DNA from: Saposhnikovia divaricata
Lineage: Eukaryota; Streptophyta; Magnoliopsida; Apiales; Apiaceae
NCBI GenBank assembly: GCA_036435485.1
Contig: CM071595.1
Location: forward strand, 10,034,001-10,098,000
Reading direction: 5' to 3'
DNA: 64,000 bases
Shown here: piece after piece, positions 12,213-24,500 of the stretch
Layout: each line of letters starts with the position of its first letter
How positions within the stretch are numbered: position 1 is the first letter of the stretch
The notes under the pieces: model-generated
Database searches by the model: none
Told to the model about the DNA's origin: nothing
What the model saw: the letters and a program-made list of their open reading frames with translations, nothing else
Program-made: the position numbers and the translations under genes

Positions 12213-13470
12213 CCTATATGAAGGACATAACTCAAGGTACTCTGTGCACCCAGGTACCACGAAGATGTATAGAGATTTGAAAGAATACAATTGGTGGCCC
12301 AACATGAAGAAGGATCTGATAGAATGGGTCAATAGATGTTTGACCTGCCAACGGGTAAAGGCAGAACACCAACGACCTAGTGGACTACTGCAACCCCTAG
12401 AGATTCCAGAATGGAAGTGGGAGCACCTAGCCATGGATTTTGTAGTAGGACTCCCAAGGACCAAGACTAACCACGATGCGATATGGGTAATCGTCGATAG
12501 GTTGATTAAGTCCGCCCACTTTCTCCCAATTAACGAGAGGTACACGGTCGATAGATTAGTAGACATCTATATAAGGGAAATTGTGGTACGACATGGAGTT
12601 CCCGTGACCATTGTATCCGACAGAGACCCGAGGTTTAGCTCCAGGTTCTGGAGGAGCTTTCAAGACTGTGTGGGAACCAAGCTAAATATGAGTACTGCAT
12701 ACCACCCCCAGACTGACGGACAAAGTGAAAGAACAATTCAGACCTTAGAGGACATGCTGAGAGTGTGTGTTATGGATTTCAAGGGAAGTTGGGAAGAGCA
12801 CTTACCATTGATTGAGTTTGCTTATAACAATAGTTATCACTCGAGTATCGGAATGCCCCCATATGAAGCCCTCTATGGCCGGAAATGTCGTTCTCCCTTA
12901 TGTTGGGAAGAAGTTGGTGAGAGGAAGATATTAGGACCTGAACTGGTACAACAGACAAGAGATGTGATAGTTCTAATCAGGGGAAGATTGGCAGCAGCCC
13001 AAGACAGACAATGTAAGTATGCCGACTTAGCTCGGAAGGATAGAGAATATGAAGTAGGAGATACGGTGCTGCTAAAGGTATCTCCTTGGAAAGGACTGAT
13101 GAGGTTTGGGAAGAAAGGGAAGTTGAGTCCGAGATACATCGGACCTTTCGAGATATTAAGGCGGATTGGACAAGTGGCTTACGAGTTAGCCTTACCTCCA
13201 AGTCTGCAGCAAGTACATAACGTTTTCCATGTGTCTATGCTGAGGAAGTACAATCACAATGCGAAACATATAGTGGAACATGAGCATGTAGATTTACAGC
13301 CAGATTTGTCCTACGTCGAGCGACCGGTGGAAATCATAGACCGGAAAGAGCAAGTACTCAGAAACAAGACTATCAGCCTGGTAAGAGTTTTGTGGACTAA
13401 TCACAATGTCGAGGAATCAACCTGGGAATTGGAAAGCGCCATGCAAGAGAAGTACCCCCATCTGTTCTAG
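12213..13470 (+). pseudogene. pol: Integrase and chromodomain tail of inner gypsy element
   Basis: After the solo LTR the frame restarts in the integrase H2C2 finger (HPGTTKMYRDLKEYNWW to CLTCQRVK). The core follows with Asp in AMDFVVGLP, Asp in VSDRDPRFS and Glu in QSERTIQTLED, the expected D,D,E set. A GPY/F-like part follows (GKLSPRYIGPFEILRRIG, VHNVFHVSMLRKY). The C terminus (RPVEIIDRKEQ, VRVLWTNHNVEESTWE, PHLF) resembles a group II chromodomain, which in chromoviruses is thought to steer insertion to certain chromatin. This part has no stop from 12213 to TAG 13468-13470. Domain content is complete here, but it is cut off from the rest of pol. Confidence 0.93.
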
Positions 13471-13496
13471 AAATGATTCCGGGACGGAATCCTTTT

Positions 13497-13508
13497 AAGG
13501 AGGGAAGG
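13497..13508 (+). promoter_or_regulatory. Polypurine tract of inner gypsy element
   Basis: AAGGAGGGAAGG lies directly before the 3' LTR start at 13510 and is the expected second-strand primer site. Confidence 0.85.
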
Positions 13509-13509
13509 T

Positions 13510-16500
13510 TGTAAGAACCCAGGTTTTTGTAATATTTCTAAAATGATCATAAACGGTGATTGGTGGAGGTTATGTAAAGTTTTAAGATCATATTATATGA
13601 ATGAAGAAGTATTTATACTTTTATGGATAAAGTATCGTTGTACCAAGAAGAAAGGGAATGTAGAAACTGTCAGATTACGTAGATTTTTACTTTTATTAAA
13701 TATTGGTATAAATATGGGATATTGAGGTTAAGAAAATCTTTAAGCTAAGTTAAATACCAAGGCAAGGAATTATGTAATTTATTAGAAGAATTTCAAAGGC
13801 AAATGTTCAAGAACGAGGAAAGAAATTTCTACGCGACGAAACGCTTTTACAAGAAAATCTCTAAACTTGCATATGGAATTAAATGGTAAGCATTGGTTGA
13901 TTAATAGGTGAGTAATATACCTGCAATTTACCATGTAATAGTCATGCAAGCCATGCAAGGCAAGGAGCATTGGATGCTAATCAAATAAGTCAAGTAGTGA
14001 TTATTTAAACCAAGCATTGTATACCACTTTTGGGACAAATTGCCAATTACCTTTCTTTGGCAAAATTACTTTGGAGATTACCTTGGGTAATTGATAAGTG
14101 CTGAAGTATGATTGATATACATCAATTATACATATCATTTTATCAATTACATAAGAAAAGATAGCAAAAGCTCTCCCCCTCCATTTTCTCTATTTTCGGC
14201 CAAAAACAGAGCAGCCACTTCAAACTGCCATAACTCCCTCATTTCTCAATGAAATTTTGTGTTCTATAGCTTTTTGGAAAGGTATTGAGATGCTCTACAA
14301 CTCCTCTTTAGAATCCTCGTCCAGAAAATCAAGGTAAGACCCTCGTTTTTCCAGTTCTTTCAAGAGTGGTAATGCTGACTACGAAAATTTTTAAACTTGG
14401 TTGTTTAGGTTTTGAAGATTAAAGGTTGTTAAAGCTATCTAAGGTGTTTTTAAGGAAAGTCAAGCTTGGTTAAGGTTGTTAAGACTCCAAGGAAGGTAAA
14501 ACACTCACACCCACCTTAAAACTTTATGAGCTATAAGTTGATTTGAAAGGTTGATGCAAGTATGTACATGTTTAAGGGGATTGTGATGTTTTAAGCTTTG
14601 TAAGTATGGGTAAAGTTTTGGATAGTGATAAATGGATGTTACCACTGGTCTTATAGATTCTTAATGATGTTTATATGATCTTGATGGTGTATGGTTGAAT
14701 TAAGTGGTTAGATGGAGTTCATGGAATTTGGAAATGTTCGGTTTATAGTCGTTATAATGTCGAAATTTCATTAGATCATTTGAGCAGTTAATACCGAATT
14801 CAACAAATGTTTTCTTGGTAAGTTTTTGGCCATAAACCAGTAGGACTTGTTTTGTTGTTTGTTTTGACACCAAGATCATGTGATTACGATTTACGGTTTA
14901 TGAGATATGCTTGTTTTAGTGAAACCGGTTAAAACGGACGAATCATTAAGATGGACTGACTTTACCAAGTCAAACGAGCCCTTTAAAAATGGTCTGTGAT
15001 TATGAAATTTTTACAGGGGGTAACTTAGTCAGTTGTTAAATCCCTGTAAAAATTTGAAGACAAAAGGCTTAATTTTCGATTTTATAGAAATGTTTAAGTC
15101 AAGAATGCGCATGAGAAACCACTGCAGAAAGAACTATATTTAGAACAACAATTGAGCTAGCAAAAAGATGTTCTTAATTATGAAATTTGGACGAAAAATC
15201 CTCTGGACAGTTAAGAAGAAGTGAGAAAAAGAATTTCATGAAAAAGTTTATTTTTCAATTTTATAGAATTTTTCGAATCATAGTTGCGCAAGTGAAAAAC
15301 CCTTTTAGGGGACGAATTAAGACGAACTTTAGTTTCGTTGAAAATGACCTTTAACGAAAGTCGTTATGAGACCAATAATTATCCAAAAGTGGTTAAAGGA
15401 TATCATGGACTTATAATAAGCCAAATGTGTAGTAAGGGTGTATTATTACGAAGTTGTGTCTTTACGTGAATAGTCGATTTGACGGGATCGTTTAACGAAC
15501 TAACCGAACCGTATTGATTATTATAGATCATCACACTAGAGACAGGGCCCAGACTATTCCGACATTATCAGGCAAGTTTTCGAAACTTGTACTTCAAGTA
15601 TTTTCAAACTGTTGTTGTTGTGGTATAACTGTTATGAACTGTTTTAAAATTATTTTTGCGAATCAGCATGAAATATATGGTTTATTTATGTTGATTTATA
15701 AACCTGTTTAGTAAGTACATATGCATGAATACATATATACATGTATGCGATGATGTGTTAAAAGTTCCAAGTAGGGTACGATAACACCCTTTCTTAGTAG
15801 GGGAGTCGGAGATATTTCGTCCGGTTAAGGACATAAAAACCCGGAAGTCACCGGAGATGTTAAATGACGTATATTTTGTTTTAAAAATTTTCCAATAGTT
15901 ATAAATTGGATATTTCCGTGTTAAAAATCCTTTTAATGATGTTATTAAATATTATTTGAATATTTAATAATAAGTTGAATATTATTCCCGTTTGAGAATA
16001 ATTATGAATGATTTTATTTAATAAATATTATTTAAATATTTATTGAATATTCCAAGCTGATTATTGATTTAATAAATATTATTTTGAATATTGATTAAAT
16101 ATTCCAGGATGATTTAAAAATCGTATTATTTAATTTAAAAGTTATTTAGAACTTAAAAAAATTATTTTAAATATTTTCTGATCGTTGGAAAATTATTTAA
16201 AAATAGTACGGGTTCCCATTTCTTCACTAGTATAGCTTCATTCATAAAACGTATCACTATCTCGCTCAAACTCATTAAAATTCGGGAACCCAAGGTTTTG
16301 GGAGCTAGTATTAATTATTTTCTCCCTTCGCTACCAATAAGAAATGCACCCTACCTAGTAAGGAGGGGCTCAGGTTTGACTAAACACTCAAAAAAACTCC
16401 GACCAACTCCCAAATTATGTTTGATGATGCGATTCTTAGTAATCAAAATCCGTTGACTAAAGTCAACCCACACATCAGAGTTACTTCCTCAATTACTCAT

Positions 16501-17527
16501 GGAAGTAAAGTTAGTAATGATTATCAAACCAGTTGTCAATCTTTGTGCTTGGGGGAAACTGAATTAAATTCTGTTCCTACGATGCATAGAATTCTCTCAG
16601 GGATTGGAGGAAGAGGGGACATCGCCTTCGGGCGTAGTCCAAATATTAAGGCCCATATGCAGTCAGGGTGCGACCCGATAAGGGAACGTCGTCCTTCTAC
16701 TAGTAGAGAAGCAGAGGCACGATATATTGGCTGATCACCAGATATCGTGGAAGAGGCTCCAGCATAATCTCATTCTTCCAATTGGAATTGTACGGTAACA
16801 CTGTAATGAAAGCCTAGATGCTCAATTACCGATAGTGTTAACAGAATGATGAACTATTCAAAGTACCTCAAAAATTCTTCGTTATATTTCTGGATAAAGA
16901 ATGAAAAATGTTTAATGATGGTACAATATCAGTATACAATATGGCATATGGTTTATGTTAACAAAAGTACTTTGAAAACTATTATTATATGGCTGAGCTG
17001 TATTGCTCACTCTTGCTTTTCTTTCATATATACAACCACACAACAACAGATACTCATGGCAAGAACAAGGCAGACCCTCCGCGAAAGCGTGCTAACCGGT
17101 CAGCAGTTTAGGAGACTGTTTACGAGGCAGGTACCAGGGCAGCACCCAGTAGCATTACCACAGGTGAGCAGACTAAGTTGGATAGGTTTATAGCTTAGGT
17201 TGGTTAGATTTATTTACAAGCATGACTTGTGTAAGTTTCTGAAAACCAAACCTCTTTTTGGACGCAAGTGCCACCTTAGATGGTAATTCCTTTTTAAGTT
17301 GAACTTTTGAGATTATGACAATTTGGGTTTGTAATAACTATTTCAAGATGGTTGTAATAACTTAGTAATATTTTAATTTCGTCTCTGAGCCTATAATCTG
17401 TAAATGTTGAGTGTGATTGAGGGATCACAACATACTAAAATGAAGATTAAGAATAATGAATATTAAAATGGGAATTAAGGATAGAGTGACAGCCTGGATC
17501 TCCGACCCCGGATCTAGGGGTGTTACA
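13510..17527 (+). repeat. 3' LTR of inner gypsy element
   Basis: About 4018 bases, TGTAAGAACCC to GGTGTTACA, almost identical to 1495-5503. The differences I counted by eye are about 30 substitutions plus one indel of about 9 bases. It holds no independent gene. Confidence 0.95.
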
Positions 17528-17532
17528 AACAC
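17528..17532 (+). repeat. Target-site duplication AACAC, right copy
   Basis: It matches 1490-1494 across the inner gypsy element. Confidence 0.95.
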
Positions 17533-18123
17533 CTATATGTTGGGATAAGGTTGGTGAGAGGAAGTTGGAAGGGCCCGAAATAGTTCAAGAGACTAATGAT
17601 AAGGTAATGGTGATACGAGAAAATTGAGACAAGCTCAAGACCGACAAAAGAAATATGTAGATGTGCATCGTAGGAGCTTAAGTTTTGAGCCTGGTGAAAA
17701 AGTATTCTTAAAGGTTTCTCCATGGAAGGGAGTACATCGTTTTGGGTTGAAAGGAAAGTTGAATCCAAGATTTATTGGCCCATTTGAAATTTTAGAAAAA
17801 GTAGGAGAGGTAGCATATAAGTTGGCTTTGCCGCCTCAATTGTCAAGGGTACATAATGTGTTTCATGTGTCTTTATTGAGAGGATATAATTATCACCCAT
17901 CGCATGTGGTAAATTGTCCCTTGGATAAAGTTCGGCCGGATTTGACCTATGAGGAAGAACCCGAAAGAATTTTAGAGCGTGAAGAAAGGGTAATGCGTCG
18001 TCGAACGATTCCTTTTGTGAGGGTATTGTGGAAAGGACATTCAGAGAGAGAGAGGCTACTTGGGTGACGGAAGAAATTGTTCGTGCACGTTATCCGCATC
18101 TTTTTGAGCAAAGGTATGTATGA
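17533..18123 (+). pseudogene. pol: Outer gypsy integrase C terminus and chromodomain tail
   Basis: This continues the fragment that ends at 1494. It begins PICWDKVGERKLEGPEIVQ. An indel near 17620-17625 (ENW/RQAQ region, giving TGA in the old frame) shifts the frame, which then reads RQAQDRQKKYVDVHRR, SPWKGVHRFGLKGKL, RFIGPFEILEK, VHNVFHVSLLRGY and VRVLWKGHSERE. A second shift occurs in the GAGAGAGAGAG run at 18043-18054; after it the sequence reads ATWVTEE...RYPHLF to TGA 18121-18123. The GPY/F module and chromodomain-like tail match the inner element's organisation, so the two are related but distinct families. Confidence 0.88.
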
Positions 18124-18161
18124 TAAATTTCGAGGACGAAATTTCTATTAGGAGGGAAGAA

Positions 18162-20069
18162 TGTAAGACCCCGATAATTTTATATGATTAAATACTAAAT
18201 ATAAATTAATTTATTGGGAAAAAGAAAAAGAAAAAAAAAAGAAAAAGAAAAGAAAAGAAAAGACGTTACAAAAAAAGGGGATAGTTAAACTTACGTTATT
18301 TTTTTTCAGAGGGGAAGAAGGAAAAGTGGGAGGAGAAAGAGAAGGAGGAAGAGAAAGAGATGGGTAATACAATCTAATTGGGAGAAGGATTTTGGAGTTT
18401 TAAGGTAAAAACACAAACCCCTTGTTTATAGACTATCATATTCGATTTAGAATTTAGAACTTACGAGTTTTATGTTATATATACATGTATTAGGTTTTAG
18501 AGTGATTGGAAAATCTGAAATTCTTGATCACCATTCGTAATTTCTGAGTTTTAAGGTACGGATATCATCTTTATGCTTTTTACTTCTTTACGATTGTAAG
18601 GAATTGCCGTATTTGGTCTTTTACATGTGTTGAGTTCTTGTAAAATCTGTATAAAATTCAATTTTTGTCGTATGATGATGATTTTACTGTCCCTGGAAAG
18701 GTATTTGAATTATGTACAACTTTTGTTCTTTAACTTTTCTGAGATTCTACGCGTAAGTGGGTGTATTCTGCGATTTTAGTTACCTGCCAGGGAATTTTCT
18801 GAACTAATACTCGTACTTTGAAAATTCGTATTAAATTGAAATTTTATGCATATTTTATGAGTAATATATCTACAGAAAGGTATTTCCGCGTTCTATGTTT
18901 CCTGTTTACACTCCGCTGCTAAATTCTATGTTTCTATTGTCGTAAATAGTATAATACTAAATAAGTCAGGTGCTGATTTTGTTTTGCTGTTCGCAAATAT
19001 CTACTTTCAGAGTTCGTTATTTGTCCGTTTTTAATGAGCCTTACCATTCTGGAAAGGTCTTGGAATTTCCTACGATTTTCGTGTTTATACTTTTTGATTT
19101 GAATTTATCTTGATAGTGTAATTTCCCATTTTTCAGAACTGATCAGGTTATGATTTCGCTATCCTTTGTCTATTTTGTAATATAATTGGGTTTGTGATAT
19201 TTGAGAATTATGTTTTGGTTATGTTTTGATATAAATGTGATTTGGGAGATTGTAAGATATCCGTCACGAGTGGATAATCTCGTGCTTGGCACCTCCTATA
19301 CGGTGTATTTAAATAGTATAGGCGTGTCGCCGGAGGAGTGGGACACGTATAGTCATGACTATTCCGTATATGTATGTTTGGCCATTTTGGGTAGCATTTG
19401 CTTTGTGCTATGCAAGCCCCTGCAAGTTTCTTTTGATGACTACATATTTCTGGATAACCGAAAATGTAGGACATCCTGTAAGTGTAAGATTGTCTCCCCT
19501 ATTAGTGTGTAAGTTTTGTTTTCCATTATATTGTTTTGAGTATGATTCGTAAGTGTAAGTGTATGTATAAAGCATGTCTATTTTGGATTGGAAAGCACGT
19601 ATGTTTACATTGTGGTTTTAAGATTTGGGGGTTTTTTTATTTTTTCCAAGTTTGTCTTTATTTCTCATTTAGATATTTTGTTTATTTCTTTATTGTCATC
19701 ATGTCTAACTCTTATTCACCTTGTCATCGTTCTTATCCGTATATGAGATTTCGCTCACTGCCGGTTTTTGTTTCTTGTTTTTCCCCGGCAGGTAATCCTA
19801 ACTAGTTGGGCCACTTATGGGATGAGCGCGAGTGGGGGTTTAGCGGAGCTAATTTATTTTCTTGCATTTTTATTAGAATTATAGAATTTATTTCGGACTT
19901 TAGTAAGTCTGCTTTTGAATTTGGAGTTGGACACTATAAGTTTAATCTTTATTTTATGGATTGTAAGTTGGAGATTGGTATTGTTTGGATTGGTTATTTC
20001 TTGGAGAATTTTAATTTAGTGGACTTGAAAATGTTTATTATTTTAAGCTAAATGTTGAGATGTTAAACA
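18162..20069 (+). repeat. 3' LTR of outer gypsy element (right end inferred)
   Basis: It starts TGTAAGACCCC directly after a purine tract (GGAGGGAAGAA). The end is placed at TGTTAAACA (20061-20069); neither the other LTR nor the outer target duplication is in the window, so it cannot be tested here. A run of GA-rich and A-rich sequence lies at 18210-18260. Three copies of a GGAAAGGTaTTtGAA-like motif occur near 18695, 18874 and 19051. Short open frames between 19201 and 20051 resemble no protein family I recognise. Confidence 0.75.
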
Positions 20070-20310
20070 TCACCTGGCCCATTTCATTTATTTGGCCCAA
20101 CTTCCTTTTTCACCACCCCAATGCCTTTAATATTGAATGATTTGATTAAGTAGTTATTAACCGGCATAAATATCTAGTTATTAATTAGATAAGTTTTAAT
20201 AACTAGTTTCCTCTTATTGTTACTATTAATTCTAGTCATTAATTCCTATTTTAAATTTAAATTCTAGTACTAATACATGTTAGCCTTACTATTTTGCTAA
20301 GACTTCAATA

Positions 20311-20569
20311 CTCCCTCCGTTTCAATTTGTGTGTCCTGTTTCCTCTGGACACGTTTGCCAACACACACTTTTAATCGTTAATATCTTCAATTTCGTATTA
20401 GTATTAAATATAAAAACTTCACTGTATTACAGTACTCATAAATACGAATCCAACAAGATCACTCATGACTATATTTGGTCTTATAGATTATGGGTAAATT
20501 AGTAGTCAATCATTTATAATAAACAGTGTCCAAAGTCAAAACAGGACACACAAATTGAAACGGAGGGAG
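20311..20569. mobile_element. Stowaway-type MITE (Tc1/mariner), 259 bp
   Basis: Terminal inverted repeats of at least 31 bases start CTCCCTCCGTTTCAATTTG and end with the exact complement. The duplicated TA at 20309-20310 and 20570-20571 is the standard Stowaway target duplication. There is no coding capacity. The perfect repeats suggest a fairly recent insertion. Confidence 0.95.
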
Positions 20570-20659
20570 TATTTGGTTTTCTAGCCCAAATCCAATTTAG
20601 AGTCCAAATTTGTTTCTGGCCCACATGTATTATAAGTCCATTTCCTTGTGTGGGTGCTT

Positions 20660-20825
20660 AGGATGCAAGCTTATTTATTTTCTTTTTTGTTTGTCACATT
20701 CTTGTAGTATAAAAAGTTGTCCTTTCGAATTTCTTTTAAATTTTATATTTCAATAATTCTCGTAATTTTCTTTTTCTTTTAATTGTTATTTAGATTACTC
20801 CAAACTCACTTCAAAAAATTAATTG
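20660..20825. repeat. Direct repeat, copy 1 (about 165 bp)
   Basis: The stretch from AGGATGCAAGCTTATTTATT to about TTAATTGGT recurs at 21218-21390 with a few small differences. It has no TG...CA ends, so it is not clearly an LTR. It reads no protein. Confidence 0.85.
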
Positions 20826-20990
20826 GTCTAGTTCGTTTAAATTAAAAATTATGGCTCTCGAAAAATATATAGTCTCTATGAAATGAATCTTAATATACAA
20901 AAACGAGATCATGCGCTAACCATTTTAAATGTTTATTTTTAAGCACACCAGTACCTTAAAAAGGTTTGAAAGCCTACAAGACAAAACATA

Positions 20991-21209
20991 GGGCCTGTTT
21001 GGCTCGTCTTATTTTAAGAGCTTATCGACTTATTTTCGGGTAAAAATTTTATATTTTGAAATTTTGTTTTTATACAAATATTTAATGTATGTTTGAAATT
21101 CAATAACTTGTAAAAATAAGTTGAAAAATATGTTGGAAAGTTAGGAATCTCTAACTTTGTCTTAAAATAAGTTGACTTATTCTGAAAAAAAGTTCCCCCA
21201 AACACCCCC
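20991..21209. mobile_element. MITE-like element with GGGCCTGTTTGG end
   Basis: The left end GGGCCTGTTTGG and the complement of the right end (GGGGGTGTTTGG) form an imperfect terminal inverted repeat, followed by further inverted segments (CTTATTTTAAGA-like and GACTTATTTTC-like). Such ends are common in plant hAT or Harbinger-type MITEs. The target duplication is unclear (at most ATA), so the superfamily is not assigned. Confidence 0.6.
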
Positions 21210-21217
21210 ATAATAGC

Positions 21218-21390
21218 TAGGATGCAAGCTTATTTATTTTCTTTTTTGTTTGTCACGTTCTTGTTCTTGTAGTATAAAAAGTTGTCCTTTCGAATTTCTT
21301 TTAAATTTTATATTTCAATAATTCTCGTAATTTTCATTTCTTTTAATTGTTATTTAGATTACTCCAAACTCACTTTAAAAAATTAACTGG
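21218..21390. repeat. Direct repeat, copy 2
   Basis: A second copy of 20660-20825, differing by a TTCTTG duplication and several bases. The sequence between this copy and the LINE (21391-21562) holds nothing recognisable. Confidence 0.85.
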
Positions 21391-21562
21391 TAACTAGCAA
21401 AAAAAAAAACATAATAACGTTGTGGTGACATACAAATCCTCACCATAGATCCATAACTAACTGCTGTCATTACAAACAAATGAAGAAATGTATAGTCTAA
21501 ACAGTTGGACTAATGCTAAATAGGAAACATAAATAAAATTTTTTATTTTGTTACACCAAGTA

Positions 21563-21575
21563 ACAAGTATCCCTT
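21563..21575 (+). repeat. LINE target-site duplication, left copy
   Basis: ACAAGTATCCCTT recurs at 25089-25101 directly after the poly-A tail of the LINE. Confidence 0.93.
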
Positions 21576-24500
21576 ATGGTGATGCCTTATGGTGGAGAAA
21601 ATTTCCTCTTTGTAAGCTATCTGTTCTTCATTCTATTAAATCGGACCATGATCCTATTATGCTTGAGCCTATGCATGTTGAATTCTCTAGGAAGCAATTC
21701 CGGTTTAAATTTGAAAATGCTTGGTTACATGAGCAGAACTTTAAAGTGGAGGTTGCTAACTATTGGAATAATATTCCTAAAATTCATTTGCTTCCAAAGT
21801 TGTTATCTATTTCTTCATTTATGGCGAGATGGGGTAGAAATTTTTTCCATAAATTTAGAGATAAAGTCAAAAAGCAAAAAGTTATTCTTAATGCTCTGGT
21901 TGATCGAAGCGATGAAGAAGGGGTTAAGAGCTACTTTGAAGAGAAAAGGAAACTGGAGGATTTGTTACTTCACGAGGAATTATACTGGAAACAGAGAGCC
22001 AAGGCTTTTTGGTTGACTGAAGGGGACACTAACTCAAAATTTTTTCATGCTGCAGCCTCTAAGAGGAAGAAAATCAATCATGTTTCTCATCTTGTTACTA
22101 ATGAGAATATAGTGGTTAATAAACATGACGAAATGTGTAAAGTAGTGGTGGATTATTTCAGGAATGTCTTTGCAGGGGAAACCAGCACCAGTGACCAAAT
22201 CGTAGATGAAGGTGCTCGAGTCATAAGTGATTCTCAAAATGCAAAGCTCGTGGCTGATATTAATTTTGCAGAATTCACTCTTGCTGTCAAACAAATGCAC
22301 CCGGATAAAAGTGCTGGGCCTGATGGTTTTAGTCCGGCATTTTTCCAGCATTTTTGGGACCTTCTTGGGATAGAAGTTTTTAAGTGTTGTAAGGAGTGGC
22401 TGACTGAAGGTAAGCTTCCACCAGATGTGAATGATACGACGCTGGTTCTTATTCCAAAAAAGGAGAAAGCAGAAAGAATGTCAGATCTTCGACCCATAGC
22501 TTTGTGTAATGTGTTATACAAGATTTTAGCGAAAGTCCTTGCTAATAGGCTCAAAGTTATTCTTCCTGGAGTAATTACGGAGAACCAATCAGCGTTTGTG
22601 CCTGGTAGAAATATCTCTGATAATGTGCTGGTAGCATTTGAAATTTTGCATTTTATGAAGAAGAAAAATAGAGGCTAGGAAGGAGAAGTGGCTTTGAAGT
22701 TAGACATTTCTAAAGCTTATGATCGTGTGGACTGGCTTTATTTGAAGAGAAGAATGCAGTCCATGGGGTTTAGTAGTATTTGGATTAAATGGATTATGCT
22801 CTGTGTTACGACAGTTAGCTACAAGGTTGCTTTTAATGGAAGTACGGTAGGACCAATCATTCCTAGGCGTGGGTTAAGACAAGGAGATCCGCTTTCTCCT
22901 TATCTCTTTCTATTTTGTGTTGATGGTCTCTCTCAATCCCTTACAAAGGCGGCTGATGATGGCTTAATAAATGGTTGCAAAATCTGTCCGACTGCTCCTC
23001 AAGTAACTCACCTGCTCTTTGCAGATGACTCGTTCCTATTCTTTAAAGCTACTGGAGATGAAGCCATAGTCATCAAAACTCTCTTGAATGAATATGGAGA
23101 TAAATCGGGTCAATTGATTAATTACCAAAAATCGGGTGTTTTCTTTAGTGCCAATGTCAGAAGAGACAAACAAAAGGAGATCAAGGATATTTTGGAAGTG
23201 CAGAACGACCTGGGAGATAGCAAGTATTTAGGGCTTCCTTCTCTTATAGGGAGGTCAAAAAAATCAGTCTTTATGTTTGTCAAAGAGAGAGTCTGGAGAA
23301 AGGTTCAAGATTGGAGCAGCAAAGTTCTATCCAAGGCTGGTAAAACGGTGATGGTTAAAAATGTGGCACAAACGATCCCTTCTTACTGTATGTCCTGCTT
23401 CCTTATTCCAAAATCGTTATGTTCTGAAATTGAAAGGTTGATGAATGGGTACTGGTGGAGTTCGAATAGTAATAATAGCCGGGGTATAAGATGGTTGGCG
23501 TGGAACAGAATGGCAGTAACTAAGAGTAAAGGTGGATTAGGCTTTCGTGATCTCCATGGCTTCAATCTTGCTTTGCTTGGTAAACATGTATGGAATTTTA
23601 GTCGTAATCCAGATTCATTAGTCACTCGAGTATTCAAGTCTCGTTATTTCCCAGATAGTCACATTCTGCAAGCTAATAAAGGAAATGATTCAAGTTTTAT
23701 CTGGACAGGGATTTGGGAAGCGAAAGAAAAGCTGAAAAGGGGTTTTAGATGGGTGTTGGGGGATGGCAAGGAGATTAAAATCTTCAAAGATCCATGGCTG
23801 CAAGGTAAGGTGGACTTCAGAGTGGAGGATAATCATTTGAATGTTATTAGAAATGAAAATGTGTGCTGTTACTTCCATCCTAATAGCAAGGCCTGGGATG
23901 TGCATAAGGTGGAGCATGATTTTCATAGAGATGACTGCAAATTAATCCTTCAAACGAGGATACCACAAAATGATGTCAAGGATAGGATAGCTTGGACGGG
24001 TTCGAATAAAGGTATTTACACTGTAAAATCAGGATACATGTACTGGGCCTCTCGGAATATTAGTATCGACAACAGCATTGAGTCTCAAGGCTGGAATAAA
24101 CTGTGGAATATGCAGGTTCCTCACAAGCTCAGGGTGTTTATGTGGAGATTTTGTAGGAATAACATCCCAGTTCGGAATTTACTTAGGGGAAAAGGGGTTG
24201 AGACTACTATTATATGTCCCATGTGTGGGACTGACATTGAGCATGTTCGTCACCTATTTTTTGAATGTTTATTTGCTGCAGAATGCTGGCAGAAAGTTGG
24301 ATTAAGTGTTGATATGCATGATGTGGAGTATGCCTCGAGCTGGTTGCTGGATGTGATCAGTAAGGAAAATGCAGATAATATTCAGAAGATTGCCATTGTA
24401 TTGTCAGGTATTTGGTTTTCGAGGAATAAAAAGGTCTGGGAGGGGAAGATCATATCTCCTGCAATTACTATTGATTTGAGTAGTAAACAAGTGCAAGACT

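Larger units (their letters stand above)
1495..17527 (+). mobile_element. Inner Ty3/gypsy LTR retrotransposon with 4-kb LTRs (chromovirus, Tekay/Del-like)
   Basis: This is a complete element by structure: LTRs at 1495-5503 and 13510-17527, TG...CA ends, 5-bp target duplication AACAC, a tRNA-Met type primer-binding site at 5508-5519 and a purine tract at 13497-13508. The order gag, protease, RT, RNase H, integrase, chromodomain tail is that of Ty3/gypsy chromoviruses; the very long LTRs and the domain sequences suggest Tekay/Del. Its coding region has two in-frame stops in gag, a frameshift before RT, a deletion in RNase H and a 2.1-kb solo LTR in the integrase finger, so it is non-autonomous. 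The LTRs differ at roughly 30 positions in 4 kb by hand count. Confidence 0.95.
1..20069 (+). mobile_element. Outer Ty3/gypsy LTR retrotransposon, 3' part, split by an inner gypsy insertion
   Basis: The element enters from the left edge in the C-terminal part of reverse transcriptase and continues through RNase H and integrase to 1494. The integrase resumes at 17533, after the 16-kb inner element, and runs to a stop at 18121-18123. A purine-rich tract ends just before a TGTAAGACCCC start at 18162, taken as the 3' LTR, whose end is placed at 20069 (TGTTAAACA). The 5' LTR and the outer target duplication lie outside the window, so the right boundary is an inference. The chromodomain-like C terminus (VRVLWKGH, then PHLF) suggests a chromovirus, probably the Tekay/Del clade. 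Confidence 0.85.

Noticed and set aside
19201..20051. Series of short plus-strand frames (81-103 aa)
   Set aside because: They lie in the outer gypsy 3' LTR, are rich in Phe, Tyr and Ile as expected from T-rich DNA, and show no domain.
20660..21390. TRIM element (two short LTRs with a small interior)
   Set aside because: The repeats lack TG...CA ends, there is no primer-binding site after the first copy, and the interior holds a MITE.
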